64,000 nt of DNA from a bacterium BRH_c32 (GCA_001516025.1 LOEU01000005.1:1-64000); one strand, 5' to 3'. Counted from the first letter of the stretch, positions 9,471 to 18,210 are shown. Numbers and translations are program-made. Notes: generated by a model not told the origin, from the letters alone.

Positions 9471-11150
9471 TTATAATGACTTAAAATTAGTAATAAAATT
9501 ATTGATATCAGCCGAATCAATTAATTCTTTTATCGCTTCTTCATCCTTGAATTTCTTGGAGATTTCCGAAATTAATCGGAGCTGGAGTTCAGGATGATCA
9601 AAAGGAGTTAGGAGAAGTATGATAATCTTAGCCGGTTTTTCATCAAGCGAATCAAATTCAATTCCCTCTTTCGAAATTGCTATTGCAAAATGAACTTCAG
9701 AGATTTTTATCTTTGCATGCGGCAAGGCGAGATGATTCCCTAATCCGGTAGATATTATCGCTTCCCTTTTCATCACTTCACTTTTTATATAAGAATAATC
9801 CAGCTTATATCTTTCAGAAAGTTTTCTTATTAATTCTTCTATTACAGATTCTTTTGAATCAGTATCTGTAAAAAACACCAAGTCAGGCGTTAAGAGAGAA
9901 TTTACATTTATTGAATTTTTGAATTTCTTTAAGAAATAACTCATAAATGGAGCACTTGATAGCGATGTAACCAATGCCATAATCACTAGAGCGACGAAAA
10001 CTCTTTCGTGTATTAGTCCTGCTTGGAGCGCAAGAATGCCAAGCACAATTTCCATAGCTCCGCGCGAATTCATTCCAAAGCCGATTGCAAGCGCTTCGTC
10101 TTTTTTCATACCTCCCCAATAAGCACCTAATCCGCAGCCAATTACTTTACCCGCAAATGCAAGAACCACAAATATCAATACTATCACGAAGTCGAAACTT
10201 GTAATAAAATTGACTCTCAAACCGATAGAGACGAAAAATAAGGGAGCAAAAATATTTGTAACAAATTGCTGAACCATCTCTCTTGTCTGCTCTTTTAGAT
10301 GCGCAGAATCACCGATAGCAATACCTACAATAAAGGCTCCGAAGATTGCATGAATGCCAATATATTCAGTAAATGCCGCTCCCAGAAATCCGAGAATAAA
10401 AATAAAATTTAATATTCCGCCCGGATATGAAATTTTGTTTTGAATAAATGGAATGATTTTATTAAAAATTTTACGCCCGATTAGTAGCATAAAGGCAATA
10501 AATACCAAGGTGGAAGTGATGATAACAGAAATATCAAAGCCATGCCCCGATTGCCCCAGCATTCCAAGAATAAATGAAAAAACCAACCATCCGATAAGAT
10601 CATTAAACATAGCCGATGCGATTATCAAGAACCCGATTTGTGTCTTGAAAATATTAAGGTCCATTAAAGTTCTTGCCACTACGGGAAGTGCGGTTATTGA
10701 AAGTGCCGTACCAACGAAAAGTGCAAAAATTAATCTCAAAGACGGATCTTTTATACCAAGAAAGTCAGGGAAAAAATATGCAGCTAAAAAACCGATAGCA
10801 AAGGGAAATACCATCCCTATGACACTTGTGTATAATGCGGTCTTCCCTTGTTTGAATACCAATGACAGATTAACTTCCAAGCCGGAAACTAAGAGAAGCA
10901 TTATCACTGCAAGATTTGTTATTCCATCTATTGCGATATCAGTCGATTTCGAATTAGCGAAAATAGTATTAAACATATCGGGTGCGAGAGTTCCAAAAAC
11001 TGTCGGACCTATAATAATGCCGGCAAGTATCTCACCAACTACCGATGGTTGTTTAATTAAGCGCAATAATTCGCCGAATACTTTGGCTGCGAGTAACATT
11101 ACACTAATCGCAATTAGAAATCGCGTTATATCTTCGGGGGTTAAATTCAT
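9471..11150 (-). CDS. CPA2-type cation:proton antiporter fused to a PTS EIIA domain
   Basis: Residues 1-410 form about twelve membrane segments of the Na+/H+ (K+/H+) exchanger family CPA2, with the inner-membrane acidic site near FNDLIGW (Asp184). Residues 415-559 form a PTS EIIA type-2 domain. It contains LALPHAK, in which His478 aligns by motif with the phosphorylated His of fructose/mannitol EIIA and PtsN. The fusion suggests that transport is gated by phosphotransferase state (inference). The gene lies 7 bp downstream of the tandem universal stress protein on the same strand, a recurring pairing for ion transporters. No other PTS gene is in the window. Confidence 0.88.
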   Translation of the reverse strand: MNLTPEDITRFLIAISVMLLAAKVFGELLRLIKQPSVVGEILAGIIIGPTVFGTLAPDMFNTIFANSKSTDIAIDGITNLAVIMLLLVSGLEVNLSLVFKQGKTALYTSVIGMVFPFAIGFLAAYFFPDFLGIKDPSLRLIFALFVGTALSITALPVVARTLMDLNIFKTQIGFLIIASAMFNDLIGWLVFSFILGMLGQSGHGFDISVIITSTLVFIAFMLLIGRKIFNKIIPFIQNKISYPGGILNFIFILGFLGAAFTEYIGIHAIFGAFIVGIAIGDSAHLKEQTREMVQQFVTNIFAPLFFVSIGLRVNFITSFDFVIVLIFVVLAFAGKVIGCGLGAYWGGMKKDEALAIGFGMNSRGAMEIVLGILALQAGLIHERVFVALVIMALVTSLSSAPFMSYFLKKFKNSINVNSLLTPDLVFFTDTDSKESVIEELIRKLSERYKLDYSYIKSEVMKREAIISTGLGNHLALPHAKIKISEVHFAIAISKEGIEFDSLDEKPAKIIILLLTPFDHPELQLRLISEISKKFKDEEAIKELIDSADINNFITNFKSL

Positions 11151-11157
11151 TTATTGA

Positions 11158-11988
11158 TCACTTTATTAATAGGATTGAACAAGGAAGCTCTTTAAAAATA
11201 AACTCTTCATTATGCTGAAAAATTCTATCTATGAAACTAAGTTTTTTGCTCGGAGCCGACATAATTAAGAGGTCGCTATTATTTTCCTTTACGAAATTAC
11301 TTGCTTCCCACCCCTCCTTGCCATACAAACAAACACCTCTTACTTTTATTTCGGTGAGATTTAGTTCATTTATAAATACATCCATTTTTTCTTTTTCTTC
11401 ACTATGCCATATTTTTCGTGTTTTTTCAGTTTCATCGGTGGAACCGGTGTCATAAACTGTAATAGCTAATCCGGGTACTTCATATTCTCTTATAAGACAA
11501 ATCTCAGACGCTTTTTCTTTTATTGCAAGTTGATAAGCAATATTTACCAAAATTTCGCTTTCATAGGAATAGTCTATCTGAACAGAGATTTTCTTAAATG
11601 GCTTTGCTTCTATTTGGGGCTCGGTTAAAATAAATAGCGAACATACGGGGTCTCTCATTAATTTCCTGGCAACGGATCCAATATAATATTTTATAACTTT
11701 TTCTTTTTCTAATGCACCGGCTATTAATAGATCAACACCATTTTCTATACATTTTTTATTAATAACTTTAGCCGGATCACCTTGCCCCCAGACAATATTA
11801 ATGTTTTCGGGAGCGAATCCTCCTGAAGAAATCAGTTCTCTTAATCGTGCTTCTATCGAATCATTCTTACTGCCTACATGAATAAATATCACTTCTGCGG
11901 CAAACTGATCGCTATATAGTTTCGTCTCTTTTAGTAATGCCTTGCTATTAGGTGAAAAAGTAACTGCAAGTCCAATTTTTTTGAACAT
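11158..11988 (-). CDS. Tandem-domain universal stress protein
   Basis: The 276-residue protein holds two UspA folds. The first (about 1-122) keeps a GALEKEKVIKYYIGSVA segment, comparable to the ATP-binding G-x2-G-x9-GS motif with an imperfect first half. The second (about 130-276) ends DLLIMSAPSKK and FKELPCSILLIK, and lacks the glycines, so it is probably not nucleotide-binding. The gene starts a two-gene operon with the antiporter-EIIA gene 7 bp away, and is divergent from ilvE. A role as cytosolic regulator or sensor for the antiporter is inferred from this pairing. Confidence 0.85.
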   Translation of the reverse strand: MFKKIGLAVTFSPNSKALLKETKLYSDQFAAEVIFIHVGSKNDSIEARLRELISSGGFAPENINIVWGQGDPAKVINKKCIENGVDLLIAGALEKEKVIKYYIGSVARKLMRDPVCSLFILTEPQIEAKPFKKISVQIDYSYESEILVNIAYQLAIKEKASEICLIREYEVPGLAITVYDTGSTDETEKTRKIWHSEEKEKMDVFINELNLTEIKVRGVCLYGKEGWEASNFVKENNSDLLIMSAPSKKLSFIDRIFQHNEEFIFKELPCSILLIK

Positions 11989-12020
11989 AAAATCCCTGCT
12001 TATTTAGTCAAAATTTGATA

Positions 12021-12048
12021 TTGATAACTATCTGATTTTTCATATATT
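12021..12048 (+). promoter_or_regulatory. Candidate ilvE promoter
   Basis: TTGATA (12021-12026) and TATATT (12043-12048) are separated by 16 nt. They match the -35/-10 pattern seen before lexA, prs and secD here. About 130 nt of leader follow before the ilvE ATG. I did not find an obvious attenuator in that leader. Confidence 0.5.
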
Positions 12049-12182
12049 GCGCATAATTCTCTTTGCGAGATTAATTAATCTATTTTCATAGAAGATAATT
12101 TCTCAATAATAGGGTTATTTAATATCATTTTCAAAACAATAAAAACAAAAACGATTCTTTATTATAAGGATTAATCTAAGCG

Positions 12183-13253
12183 ATGAACGAAATTGCACTT
12201 GAATTATCAGAAAAAAAATCTAAAGTAGAGCTTCCTGAAAATCTACTTTTCGGAAGAGTCTTTACAGAACACCTGTTTGAAGTAGATTATGATGAATCAA
12301 AAGGTGGCTGGCATAACCCCACAATTAAAAAATTTTCTAATTTGAATATTAGTCCCGCCGCAATGGTATTTCATTACGGTCAATCAATCTTTGAAGGACT
12401 AAAAGCTTATAAACAGAAGAATGGAGATTTTGTTTTATTTCGTCCCGATAAAAATATCGAACGCCTTAATAGGTCAGCTCGGAAAATGTGCATCCCTGAA
12501 GTCTCGCCCGAATTAGTTTTGAATGCTATGAAAGAATTAGTACAAATCGATAGAGACTGGATGCCCGAAAAACCGGGACATGCACTTTATATACGTCCGG
12601 TAATGTTTGCAAGCGAACCATCATTTGGTGTCCGTCCGGCTGATACTTATAAATTACTTATCATGTTGAGCCCAGTAGGACCGTACTATCCGGAAGGATT
12701 TAAGCCTGTTCCCATTTTGGTAACTGACGAATACGTAAGAGCAGTAAGAAAGGGAATCGGAGATTGCAAGACAGCAGGAAATTATGCGGCAAGTATTCTT
12801 GCCCAAAGAGAGGCAAAGAAACTTGGTTATTCTCAGGTGCTTTGGTTAGATGGTATAGAGCAGAAATATCTCGAAGAAGTAGGGACTATGAATATATTCG
12901 TACAATTCAAGAATGAAGTTGCTACTCCAATGCTTACGGGTTCTATCCTCCCCGGTGTAACTCGTATGTCTGTAATTCAAATCTTAAAAGATTGGGGATA
13001 TAACGTAAACGAAAGAATGATATCAATAGAAGAAGTTTCTGAAGCATATAAGTCAGGCGATTTAATAGAAATGTTCGGCACCGGCACTGCAGCGGTTATA
13101 TCCTCTATAAGTAAACTAAAATTCAATGATCAGATGATGATATTTAATGAGAAAGAAGCCGGCGAACTTGGTACGCGCCTATATAATGAGTTAGCAGGCA
13201 TCCACGAAGGAAAAATTCCTGATCGATATGGGTGGAATGTTTTAGTGGATTAA
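12183..13253 (+). CDS. ilvE: Branched-chain amino acid aminotransferase
   Basis: The 356-residue protein is a fold-type IV PLP aminotransferase of the large (BCAT II) type. It transfers the amino group between glutamate and the keto acids of Leu, Ile and Val. Lys196 in GIGDCKTAGNYAAS is the PLP-binding lysine by motif. The conserved FHYGQSIFEGLKAY (63-76), IRPV and the GSILPGVTR segment that contacts the cofactor phosphate are present. Length is normal. No other ilv gene is adjacent. A strong hairpin follows the stop codon. Confidence 0.95.
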   Translation: MNEIALELSEKKSKVELPENLLFGRVFTEHLFEVDYDESKGGWHNPTIKKFSNLNISPAAMVFHYGQSIFEGLKAYKQKNGDFVLFRPDKNIERLNRSARKMCIPEVSPELVLNAMKELVQIDRDWMPEKPGHALYIRPVMFASEPSFGVRPADTYKLLIMLSPVGPYYPEGFKPVPILVTDEYVRAVRKGIGDCKTAGNYAASILAQREAKKLGYSQVLWLDGIEQKYLEEVGTMNIFVQFKNEVATPMLTGSILPGVTRMSVIQILKDWGYNVNERMISIEEVSEAYKSGDLIEMFGTGTAAVISSISKLKFNDQMMIFNEKEAGELGTRLYNELAGIHEGKIPDRYGWNVLVD

Positions 13254-13269
13254 CTATTAATAGCCTCAA

Positions 13270-13296
13270 CAGGAGTGAGGGACTCCCTCACTCCTG
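13270..13296 (+). terminator. Hairpin after ilvE
   Basis: CAGGAGTGAGGGA (13270-13282) and TCCCTCACTCCTG (13284-13296) are perfect inverted copies of 13 bp separated by one base. The structure starts 17 nt after the ilvE stop. No run of T follows, so it may act as a 3' stabilising or Rho-assisted stem rather than a standard intrinsic terminator. Confidence 0.65.
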
Positions 13297-13488
13297 ATAA
13301 AAATTTGATATGAAATTATCCCCACCCGGACGTAAAATAGCTTTAACGTTTCAAATTAATCGCACCAAAGAAATTTATTGAAAATTAGAGTTTCTCGTCT
13401 CACGGATTAAGCTAAACTTAATTATTCTAAAAAAATGAGAAGAAAAGATCGACTTGCTGATTTTTTTTACTTTTTTTTGCATGATCTC

Positions 13489-13517
13489 TTGACTAGTGTT
13501 ACTTTGTTCACTATATT
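13489..13517 (+). promoter_or_regulatory. lexA promoter
   Basis: TTGACT (13489-13494) and TATATT (13512-13517) are separated by exactly 17 nt. The -10 element is covered by the lexA palindrome. A leader of about 20 nt ends with the Shine-Dalgarno-like AAAGGA, 7 nt before the lexA ATG. Confidence 0.75.
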
Positions 13518-13533
13518 TGGATTAGTGAACAAA
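13503..13533. promoter_or_regulatory. Palindrome over the lexA promoter, probable LexA operator
   Basis: TTTGTTCACTA (13503-13513) and TAGTGAACAAA (13523-13533) are perfect inverted 11-bp arms around a 9-nt spacer. They cover the -10 box of the lexA promoter, 12 bp before the ATG. Autorepression through such a site is the rule for LexA. The arms match neither the Escherichia (CTGT/ACAG) nor the Bacillus (GAAC N4 GTTC) box, so this would be a lineage-specific motif. A partial third half-site, TAGTG, lies at 13494-13498. Confidence 0.7.
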
Positions 13534-13544
13534 AGGACACTATA

Positions 13545-14180
13545 ATGAAAAAAGAATTAACAGAAAAACAAAACGACATACTTTCATTCATAGATGAAAG
13601 CATAACGGCTAATGGCTATCCTCCGACATATCGAGAAATCGGGAAGCAATTTGGTATTTCCAGCACCTTCGGAGTTAAGCGTCATATCGATGCTTTAATT
13701 AAAAAAGGATACGTAACAGCCGAATCCAATTCAAACAGAACTTTAAGTATTATCGATAACACCCCTAAAAATAAATCAGTTAGCTTCGATAATAGTATAG
13801 AGATTCCTATTGTTGGACGGGTAGCAGCAGGTCAGCCGATACTCGCTCAAGAAAATATTGATGGAAATATCTTGTTAGACCGCAGCATGATCAATGGAAG
13901 AAGCGATTGTTTTGGTCTAAAGGTAAAGGGTGATTCGATGAAAAACGCCGGTATTTATGAAGGCGATTTAGTAATTGTTTCTCCGCAGAAAGATGCAAAT
14001 AATGGTGATATAGTGATTGCTCTTCTGGGTGATGAAGCCACTATGAAACGATTTATGAAGACTAAGGATCATGTAGTCCTTAGACCTGAGAATGAAGATT
14101 TTAATGATATCGTGATAAAAGATATCGAATCATTCTCACTTATCGGAAAAGTAGTTGGCGTTTTTAGAACTTATAACTAA
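13545..14180 (+). CDS. lexA: LexA repressor
   Basis: The 211-residue protein joins a winged helix-turn-helix DNA-binding domain (about 1-66, with PPTYREIGKQFGIS and a diverged recognition helix TFGVKRHIDAL) to an S24 autopeptidase domain. The cleavage bond Ala95-Gly96 (GRVAAGQP), nucleophile Ser131 (GDSM) and base Lys168 (ATMKRF) are all present. It should repress SOS genes until RecA filaments induce self-cleavage. The palindrome on its own promoter supports autoregulation. The diverged recognition helix fits an unusual operator. Two small unknown genes follow at 11 and 12 bp and are probably co-transcribed. Confidence 0.95.
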   Translation: MKKELTEKQNDILSFIDESITANGYPPTYREIGKQFGISSTFGVKRHIDALIKKGYVTAESNSNRTLSIIDNTPKNKSVSFDNSIEIPIVGRVAAGQPILAQENIDGNILLDRSMINGRSDCFGLKVKGDSMKNAGIYEGDLVIVSPQKDANNGDIVIALLGDEATMKRFMKTKDHVVLRPENEDFNDIVIKDIESFSLIGKVVGVFRTYN

Positions 14181-14191
14181 AGGGTGTTATT

Positions 14192-14437
14192 ATGAAAAGT
14201 CTATTATTCTCAACAGCTATTATTAATAGATTAAAAGTATCATTTATTTTTAGCTCTGAACTCATTTCTTTGGAACCTTATTACATTTCAAAGAATAAAA
14301 AGGGAGAGAAGGTTGTATTTGGAAGAATCAATAATCGAAACGAGATTAGAGTTTTTGAATACAACAAGATTTTCAATTTAAGACTATTAGATCAAAATAG
14401 ATTTTCACCATTAATTCCGATCCTCCCAATTAATTAA
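14192..14437 (+). CDS. Small protein of unknown function in the lexA operon, weakly WYL-like
   Basis: The 81-residue protein has its own ribosome-binding site (AGGGTG before the ATG) and starts 11 bp after lexA. I do not recognise the family with certainty. Residues 26-73 (LEPYYIS, then KGEKVVFGRINNRNEIRVFEYNKI split by short loops, ending RLLDQNRFSP) follow the strand order of a WYL domain: a Pro-Tyr strand, an aromatic/Gly strand, a 'basic-x-F-x-x-x-x-I' strand, then a 'vl-x-x-x-F' end. WYL domains sense nucleic acids in some DNA-damage regulators. This similarity is by eye only. Membrane segments are absent. Confidence 0.6.
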   Translation: MKSLLFSTAIINRLKVSFIFSSELISLEPYYISKNKKGEKVVFGRINNRNEIRVFEYNKIFNLRLLDQNRFSPLIPILPIN

Positions 14438-14449
14438 AGGAGATTCGAG

Positions 14450-14836
14450 ATGACAAATAAACCTAATAAAAGAGATAAAGTCGATAAATTAATTGACCAG
14501 TTTTGGAAACATGGTTTCCTTACACTTAGCAGGAAATATGGTACATATCTGCCCGAACCAAAACCAATTGGTCAATATGATGTGGATGCAGTTGGCAAAT
14601 ATAAAAAGAAATTAGCTATCGGTATTACCGTAACCGAAGAAGATTTTAGCAGCAATAATCTCATTACAAAAATTAATTTTATCGCAAAAGGATATCCTCG
14701 TCTAAACAATTTTCTTCTAACAATCTTTGTCGGCGTACCCTCTGATCTATTCCTAAAAGCGAGTATGTACCTGTATCAGTTGGATAATGACGTTCAATCC
14801 AAAATAAAATTGATATCGATCCCCACAGGTAAATAA
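14450..14836 (+). CDS. Unknown protein in the lexA operon, possible degenerate PD-(D/E)XK fold
   Basis: The 128-residue soluble protein is preceded by AAAGGAG and lies 12 bp after the previous gene. I do not recognise it. Residues 41-62 (GQYDVDAVGKYKKKLAIGITV, quoted without its last residue break) resemble the two core strands of restriction-endonuclease-like proteins: D44/D46 in the first strand and a basic turn. The E-x-K expected in the second strand reads Gly-Ile-Thr at 58-60. If the fold is right, it is probably inactive as a nuclease. A further hydrophobic strand FLLTIFVGVP lies near 84-93. It is the last gene of the presumed SOS-controlled operon. Confidence 0.6.
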   Translation: MTNKPNKRDKVDKLIDQFWKHGFLTLSRKYGTYLPEPKPIGQYDVDAVGKYKKKLAIGITVTEEDFSSNNLITKINFIAKGYPRLNNFLLTIFVGVPSDLFLKASMYLYQLDNDVQSKIKLISIPTGK

Positions 14837-14868
14837 TTCGTCATAACTTATTGTTTTTATTGATTTTC

Positions 14869-14897
14869 TTGACATTTATACCCTTGCAGACTATTTT
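14869..14897 (+). promoter_or_regulatory. uppS-bamA-lpx cluster promoter
   Basis: TTGACA (14869-14874) and TATTTT (14892-14897) are 17 nt apart, in the only gap before the long envelope gene cluster. The spacer contains TACCCTTG, also present in the spacer of the prs promoter. Confidence 0.7.
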
Positions 14898-14930
14898 TCC
14901 AAGTCTAATTAAAATGGGATAGGATTATTG

Positions 14931-15719
14931 GTGCGATTAAAAGCAGCCGAATTAAAATCTATTGAAGATACAAAAATGAGTGGGAAAATCCCTGCTCACA
15001 TTGCTATCATTATGGATGGTAACGGTAGATGGGCAAAAAAAAGAGCACTTCCTCGAGTGGCAGGGCACCAAAAAGGTGTTACTATTGTTCGTGAAATTGT
15101 AGAAGCTTGCGCCAATCTCGGCGTAAAAGTATTAACTCTTTACACCTTTTCGACCGAAAATTGGAATCGCCCCGAGGATGAAGTAACCACTTTAATGCGC
15201 CTTATTGTAAAAAGTTTGCAGATAGAGACTAACGAACTTCACTCCAATAATATTAAACTTACTACAATCGGTAATACCAAATTATTACCTTCCATAGTGC
15301 AAGATGAACTGAATAGCGCAATGGAAAAGACAGCGAATAATAGCGCAATGACCTTAAATTTAGCATTAAGTTATAGCGGAAGATGGGAACTAACTGAAGC
15401 AGTAAAGAATATAACGAAACAAGTATTAGATAATAAATTGAATTTTAAAGATATCACCGAGAAAACTATTTCAGATTTTCTAAGCACAGCTGCATTTCCT
15501 GATCCCGATTTATTGATCCGCAGCGGTGGTGAGCAAAGAATTAGTAATTTTTTATTATGGCAGATAGCATATTCGGAAATCTATATTACCGATACATTAT
15601 GGCCTGATTTCAAAACTAAGAATTTGCTTGAAGCTATAAAAAGCTTTCAGAAAAGAGAAAGAAGATTCGGTTTAGTGAGCGAGCAATTATCGAATGGTCT
15701 TACCAAACAACCAGCTTAA
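14931..15719 (+). CDS. uppS: Isoprenyl transferase (undecaprenyl diphosphate synthase)
   Basis: The protein of about 262 residues is a cis-prenyltransferase that elongates farnesyl diphosphate with isopentenyl diphosphate to the C55 lipid carrier for peptidoglycan and LPS. Motifs are AIIMDGNGRWAKKR near residue 30 (catalytic Asp and pyrophosphate loop), GHQKGV, LYTFSTENWNRP, and near the end DLLIRSGGEQRISNFLLWQ and SEIYITDTLWPDF. Start choice: GTG at 14931 is 6 nt from an AGGA. TTG at 14928 and an in-frame ATG 16 codons later are alternatives. The end overlaps bamA by 26 bp, indicating coupling. Confidence 0.95.
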   Translation: MRLKAAELKSIEDTKMSGKIPAHIAIIMDGNGRWAKKRALPRVAGHQKGVTIVREIVEACANLGVKVLTLYTFSTENWNRPEDEVTTLMRLIVKSLQIETNELHSNNIKLTTIGNTKLLPSIVQDELNSAMEKTANNSAMTLNLALSYSGRWELTEAVKNITKQVLDNKLNFKDITEKTISDFLSTAAFPDPDLLIRSGGEQRISNFLLWQIAYSEIYITDTLWPDFKTKNLLEAIKSFQKRERRFGLVSEQLSNGLTKQPA

Positions 15720-18183
15720 AATAGCCCTTATTTGCCTTTTACTTTTTCCGGGAATAATTATTCCGCAGGTTCAAAAGAATAATTATAAAATTCTTGGAAT
15801 GAGTGTAACGGGAAATAAATCCGCAGATGCCAATACTATCATTGCCAATACCGGCTTAAAGGTGGGCGATGAATTAGAAATCCCGGGCGATAAAACTAAT
15901 AATGCAATTAAACGCCTTTGGAATCTCGGAATCTTTGAAGACGTGCAGCTTCTTCTCGAAAAGAAAATTGAAGATGGAATTTTCCTCCAAATCAAAGTAA
16001 AAGAATTTCCGCGCCTTGAAAAAGTTGATTACCGTGGTAATGACGAACTTAGCAATGATGATTTAGATAAAAAAGTCTCTATCGTTAGAGGACAGACTCT
16101 TAAGAATAGTGATATCAATAAGATAAAAGCAGACTTTCTAAAACTTTATGAAGAAGAAGGTTATCTCAACGTTAAAATTTCTCCTAAAAAATATATATAT
16201 CAGAGAACCGATTCCACCTCGGATGAGTTAATTAATATCTGGGTTTATGAAAAAGACCTTTCACAACAGTACGAAACAAGAATTGATAAAGATAAGGCTA
16301 CTTCTATTAATTCAATTGATAGGATTAAGGAAAGAACTGTATTGCTTTTTGATATCGAAGAAGGTGAAGAAGTAAATATTAGAAATATAGTTTTCAATGG
16401 CAATCTTGCTTTTGATGATGGTGATTTGAGAGGCGAAATGAAAGAAACTTCTGAATCAAAATGGTGGAAATTTTGGTCTAGTCCGAAATTAAAAGCAGAT
16501 AAATTCAAAGAAGACCTTAAATTAATAGAAAAATTTTATAAGAAAAATGGTTATTTGGATTTTACCGTTCTCGGCGATACGATTATTTATAACGATGATA
16601 AAACAGAGTTAGACGTTATAGTTAATGTTTATGAAGGTGTACAATATAAAATAAGAAATTTATCGATAGTAGGTAATACAGTATATCCGACTGAATCAAT
16701 TATGGAAAGACTTGCCTTTAATAAAGGTGATGTCTATAATGTTGAAGAATTCAATCAGAACTTATATTATAACGAAAAACAATCGGACGTATCTTCCCTT
16801 TATCAGGATAATGGTTATTTAGGATTTAATTTAGAAGCTAAAGAAGTGAAAGTGGCAAGTGATTCGGTTGATATTAATATTAAAATGAGCGAAGGCAACC
16901 GATTCAAAGTTGGCAAAGTAGAAATTACCGGCAACGATAAAACTAAAGATAAAGTAATAAGAAGAGAACTTTATACAATTCCGGGTAATTTTTTCAGTAG
17001 AAGTTATATTCTTAGAAGTATCCAGCAGTTATCTAACTTGCAATATTTTAATGTAGAAGAATTATATAAAAGCGGAGTGGATTACCGCCCTGCAAATGAT
17101 AGTACAGTTAATTTGGTTTATAAAGTTCAAGAAAAATCGAGTGATTACTTAAATGCTTCGGTCGGTTATAGCGGTGCATTTGGATTCTCCGGTTCTCTTG
17201 GTTTCACTCTTACAAATTTTTCTATTTCCGAACCATTCCAAATGGGTGGCGGGCAGATTCTTAATTTTAGCTGGCAGTTTGGAGTCGGTAATTTTTATAG
17301 AACTTTCTCACTTGGTTTTACTGAACCATGGTTTATGGATACTCCTACTCTTGTCGGTTTTGATATGTTTGATACTCGTCAAAGATATGTTTATGATCTT
17401 AGACAGTCAGGAATCAGCTTAAGATTAGGAAGAAAATTAACTTGGCCTGATGATTATTTTTATGTTCAAGGAATTCTGAAATTCCAATATAATGATGTTA
17501 TCGATGGACAGGGATATTATCAACAAGGTTTAACAAGGCAATATACAACCGGAATTGTAATTTCGAGAAATGACGTTGATAATCCGATCTTCCCTTCAAG
17601 AGGATCAAAGTTCTCTTTATCAGGTGAAATAACAGGCGGGCCTTTCCTTCCGGGTAACGTGGATTATTATAAAGTCGATTTGAAGAACGAATGGTATAAA
17701 CCTCTTTTTGGAATTAATAGAATCGTAATGTATTCCAGTGTAGAATTTGGTTTTATAAATGAGTTAGTTAAGGGTACTCCAATTCAGCCGTTTGATTTCT
17801 ATTACATGGGAGGTAATGGTTTGATTATCGCCACTACTCCATTAAGAGGTTATGACGATAGAAGTCTCGGGCAGCGTACCGCAGGCGATAGAGTTATTGG
17901 TTCGCGTGTGATGAATAAATATACTTTTGAATTAAGAGCGGCATTGGCTTTAGAGCCGATTCCGATTTATATACTTGCTTTTGCAGAGGCAGGAAACGTA
18001 TTTTTTAATATGAAACAAACAGATTTGTTTAATTTGAAAAAATCTGTTGGTCTTGGCGCAAGAATTATGATTAATCCGATTGGATTAATTGGTTTTGATT
18101 ATGGTTATGGATTCGATAGAAAAAGCGTTGATGGACAAGATCCACAATGGATTTTCCATTTCCAATTCGGTAAAGGTTTTTAA
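15694..18183 (+). CDS. bamA: Outer membrane protein assembly factor BamA
   Basis: The 829-residue protein has a signal peptide (about 1-25), five POTRA-type repeats to about residue 440 (each with patterns like 'VTGNKSAD', 'YRGNDELS', 'FNGNLAFD', 'IVGNTVYP', 'ITGNDKTKD'), and a C-terminal Omp85 barrel. The barrel contains the conserved lid-loop motif as PLRGYDDRS and ends in aromatic-rich strands with terminal Phe. BamA inserts beta-barrel proteins into the outer membrane. It overlaps uppS and is followed by two Skp-like genes, the usual bam-skp-lpx order. Confidence 0.95.
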   Translation: MVLPNNQLKIALICLLLFPGIIIPQVQKNNYKILGMSVTGNKSADANTIIANTGLKVGDELEIPGDKTNNAIKRLWNLGIFEDVQLLLEKKIEDGIFLQIKVKEFPRLEKVDYRGNDELSNDDLDKKVSIVRGQTLKNSDINKIKADFLKLYEEEGYLNVKISPKKYIYQRTDSTSDELINIWVYEKDLSQQYETRIDKDKATSINSIDRIKERTVLLFDIEEGEEVNIRNIVFNGNLAFDDGDLRGEMKETSESKWWKFWSSPKLKADKFKEDLKLIEKFYKKNGYLDFTVLGDTIIYNDDKTELDVIVNVYEGVQYKIRNLSIVGNTVYPTESIMERLAFNKGDVYNVEEFNQNLYYNEKQSDVSSLYQDNGYLGFNLEAKEVKVASDSVDINIKMSEGNRFKVGKVEITGNDKTKDKVIRRELYTIPGNFFSRSYILRSIQQLSNLQYFNVEELYKSGVDYRPANDSTVNLVYKVQEKSSDYLNASVGYSGAFGFSGSLGFTLTNFSISEPFQMGGGQILNFSWQFGVGNFYRTFSLGFTEPWFMDTPTLVGFDMFDTRQRYVYDLRQSGISLRLGRKLTWPDDYFYVQGILKFQYNDVIDGQGYYQQGLTRQYTTGIVISRNDVDNPIFPSRGSKFSLSGEITGGPFLPGNVDYYKVDLKNEWYKPLFGINRIVMYSSVEFGFINELVKGTPIQPFDFYYMGGNGLIIATTPLRGYDDRSLGQRTAGDRVIGSRVMNKYTFELRAALALEPIPIYILAFAEAGNVFFNMKQTDLFNLKKSVGLGARIMINPIGLIGFDYGYGFDRKSVDGQDPQWIFHFQFGKGF

Positions 18184-18210
18184 TACATAATAAATATAAT
18201 TGAGGTTGAA

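Noticed and set aside
10453-11157. Open frame of 234 codons opposite the antiporter gene
   Set aside because: Composition mirrors the hydrophobic codons of the real gene on the other strand; no recognisable protein.
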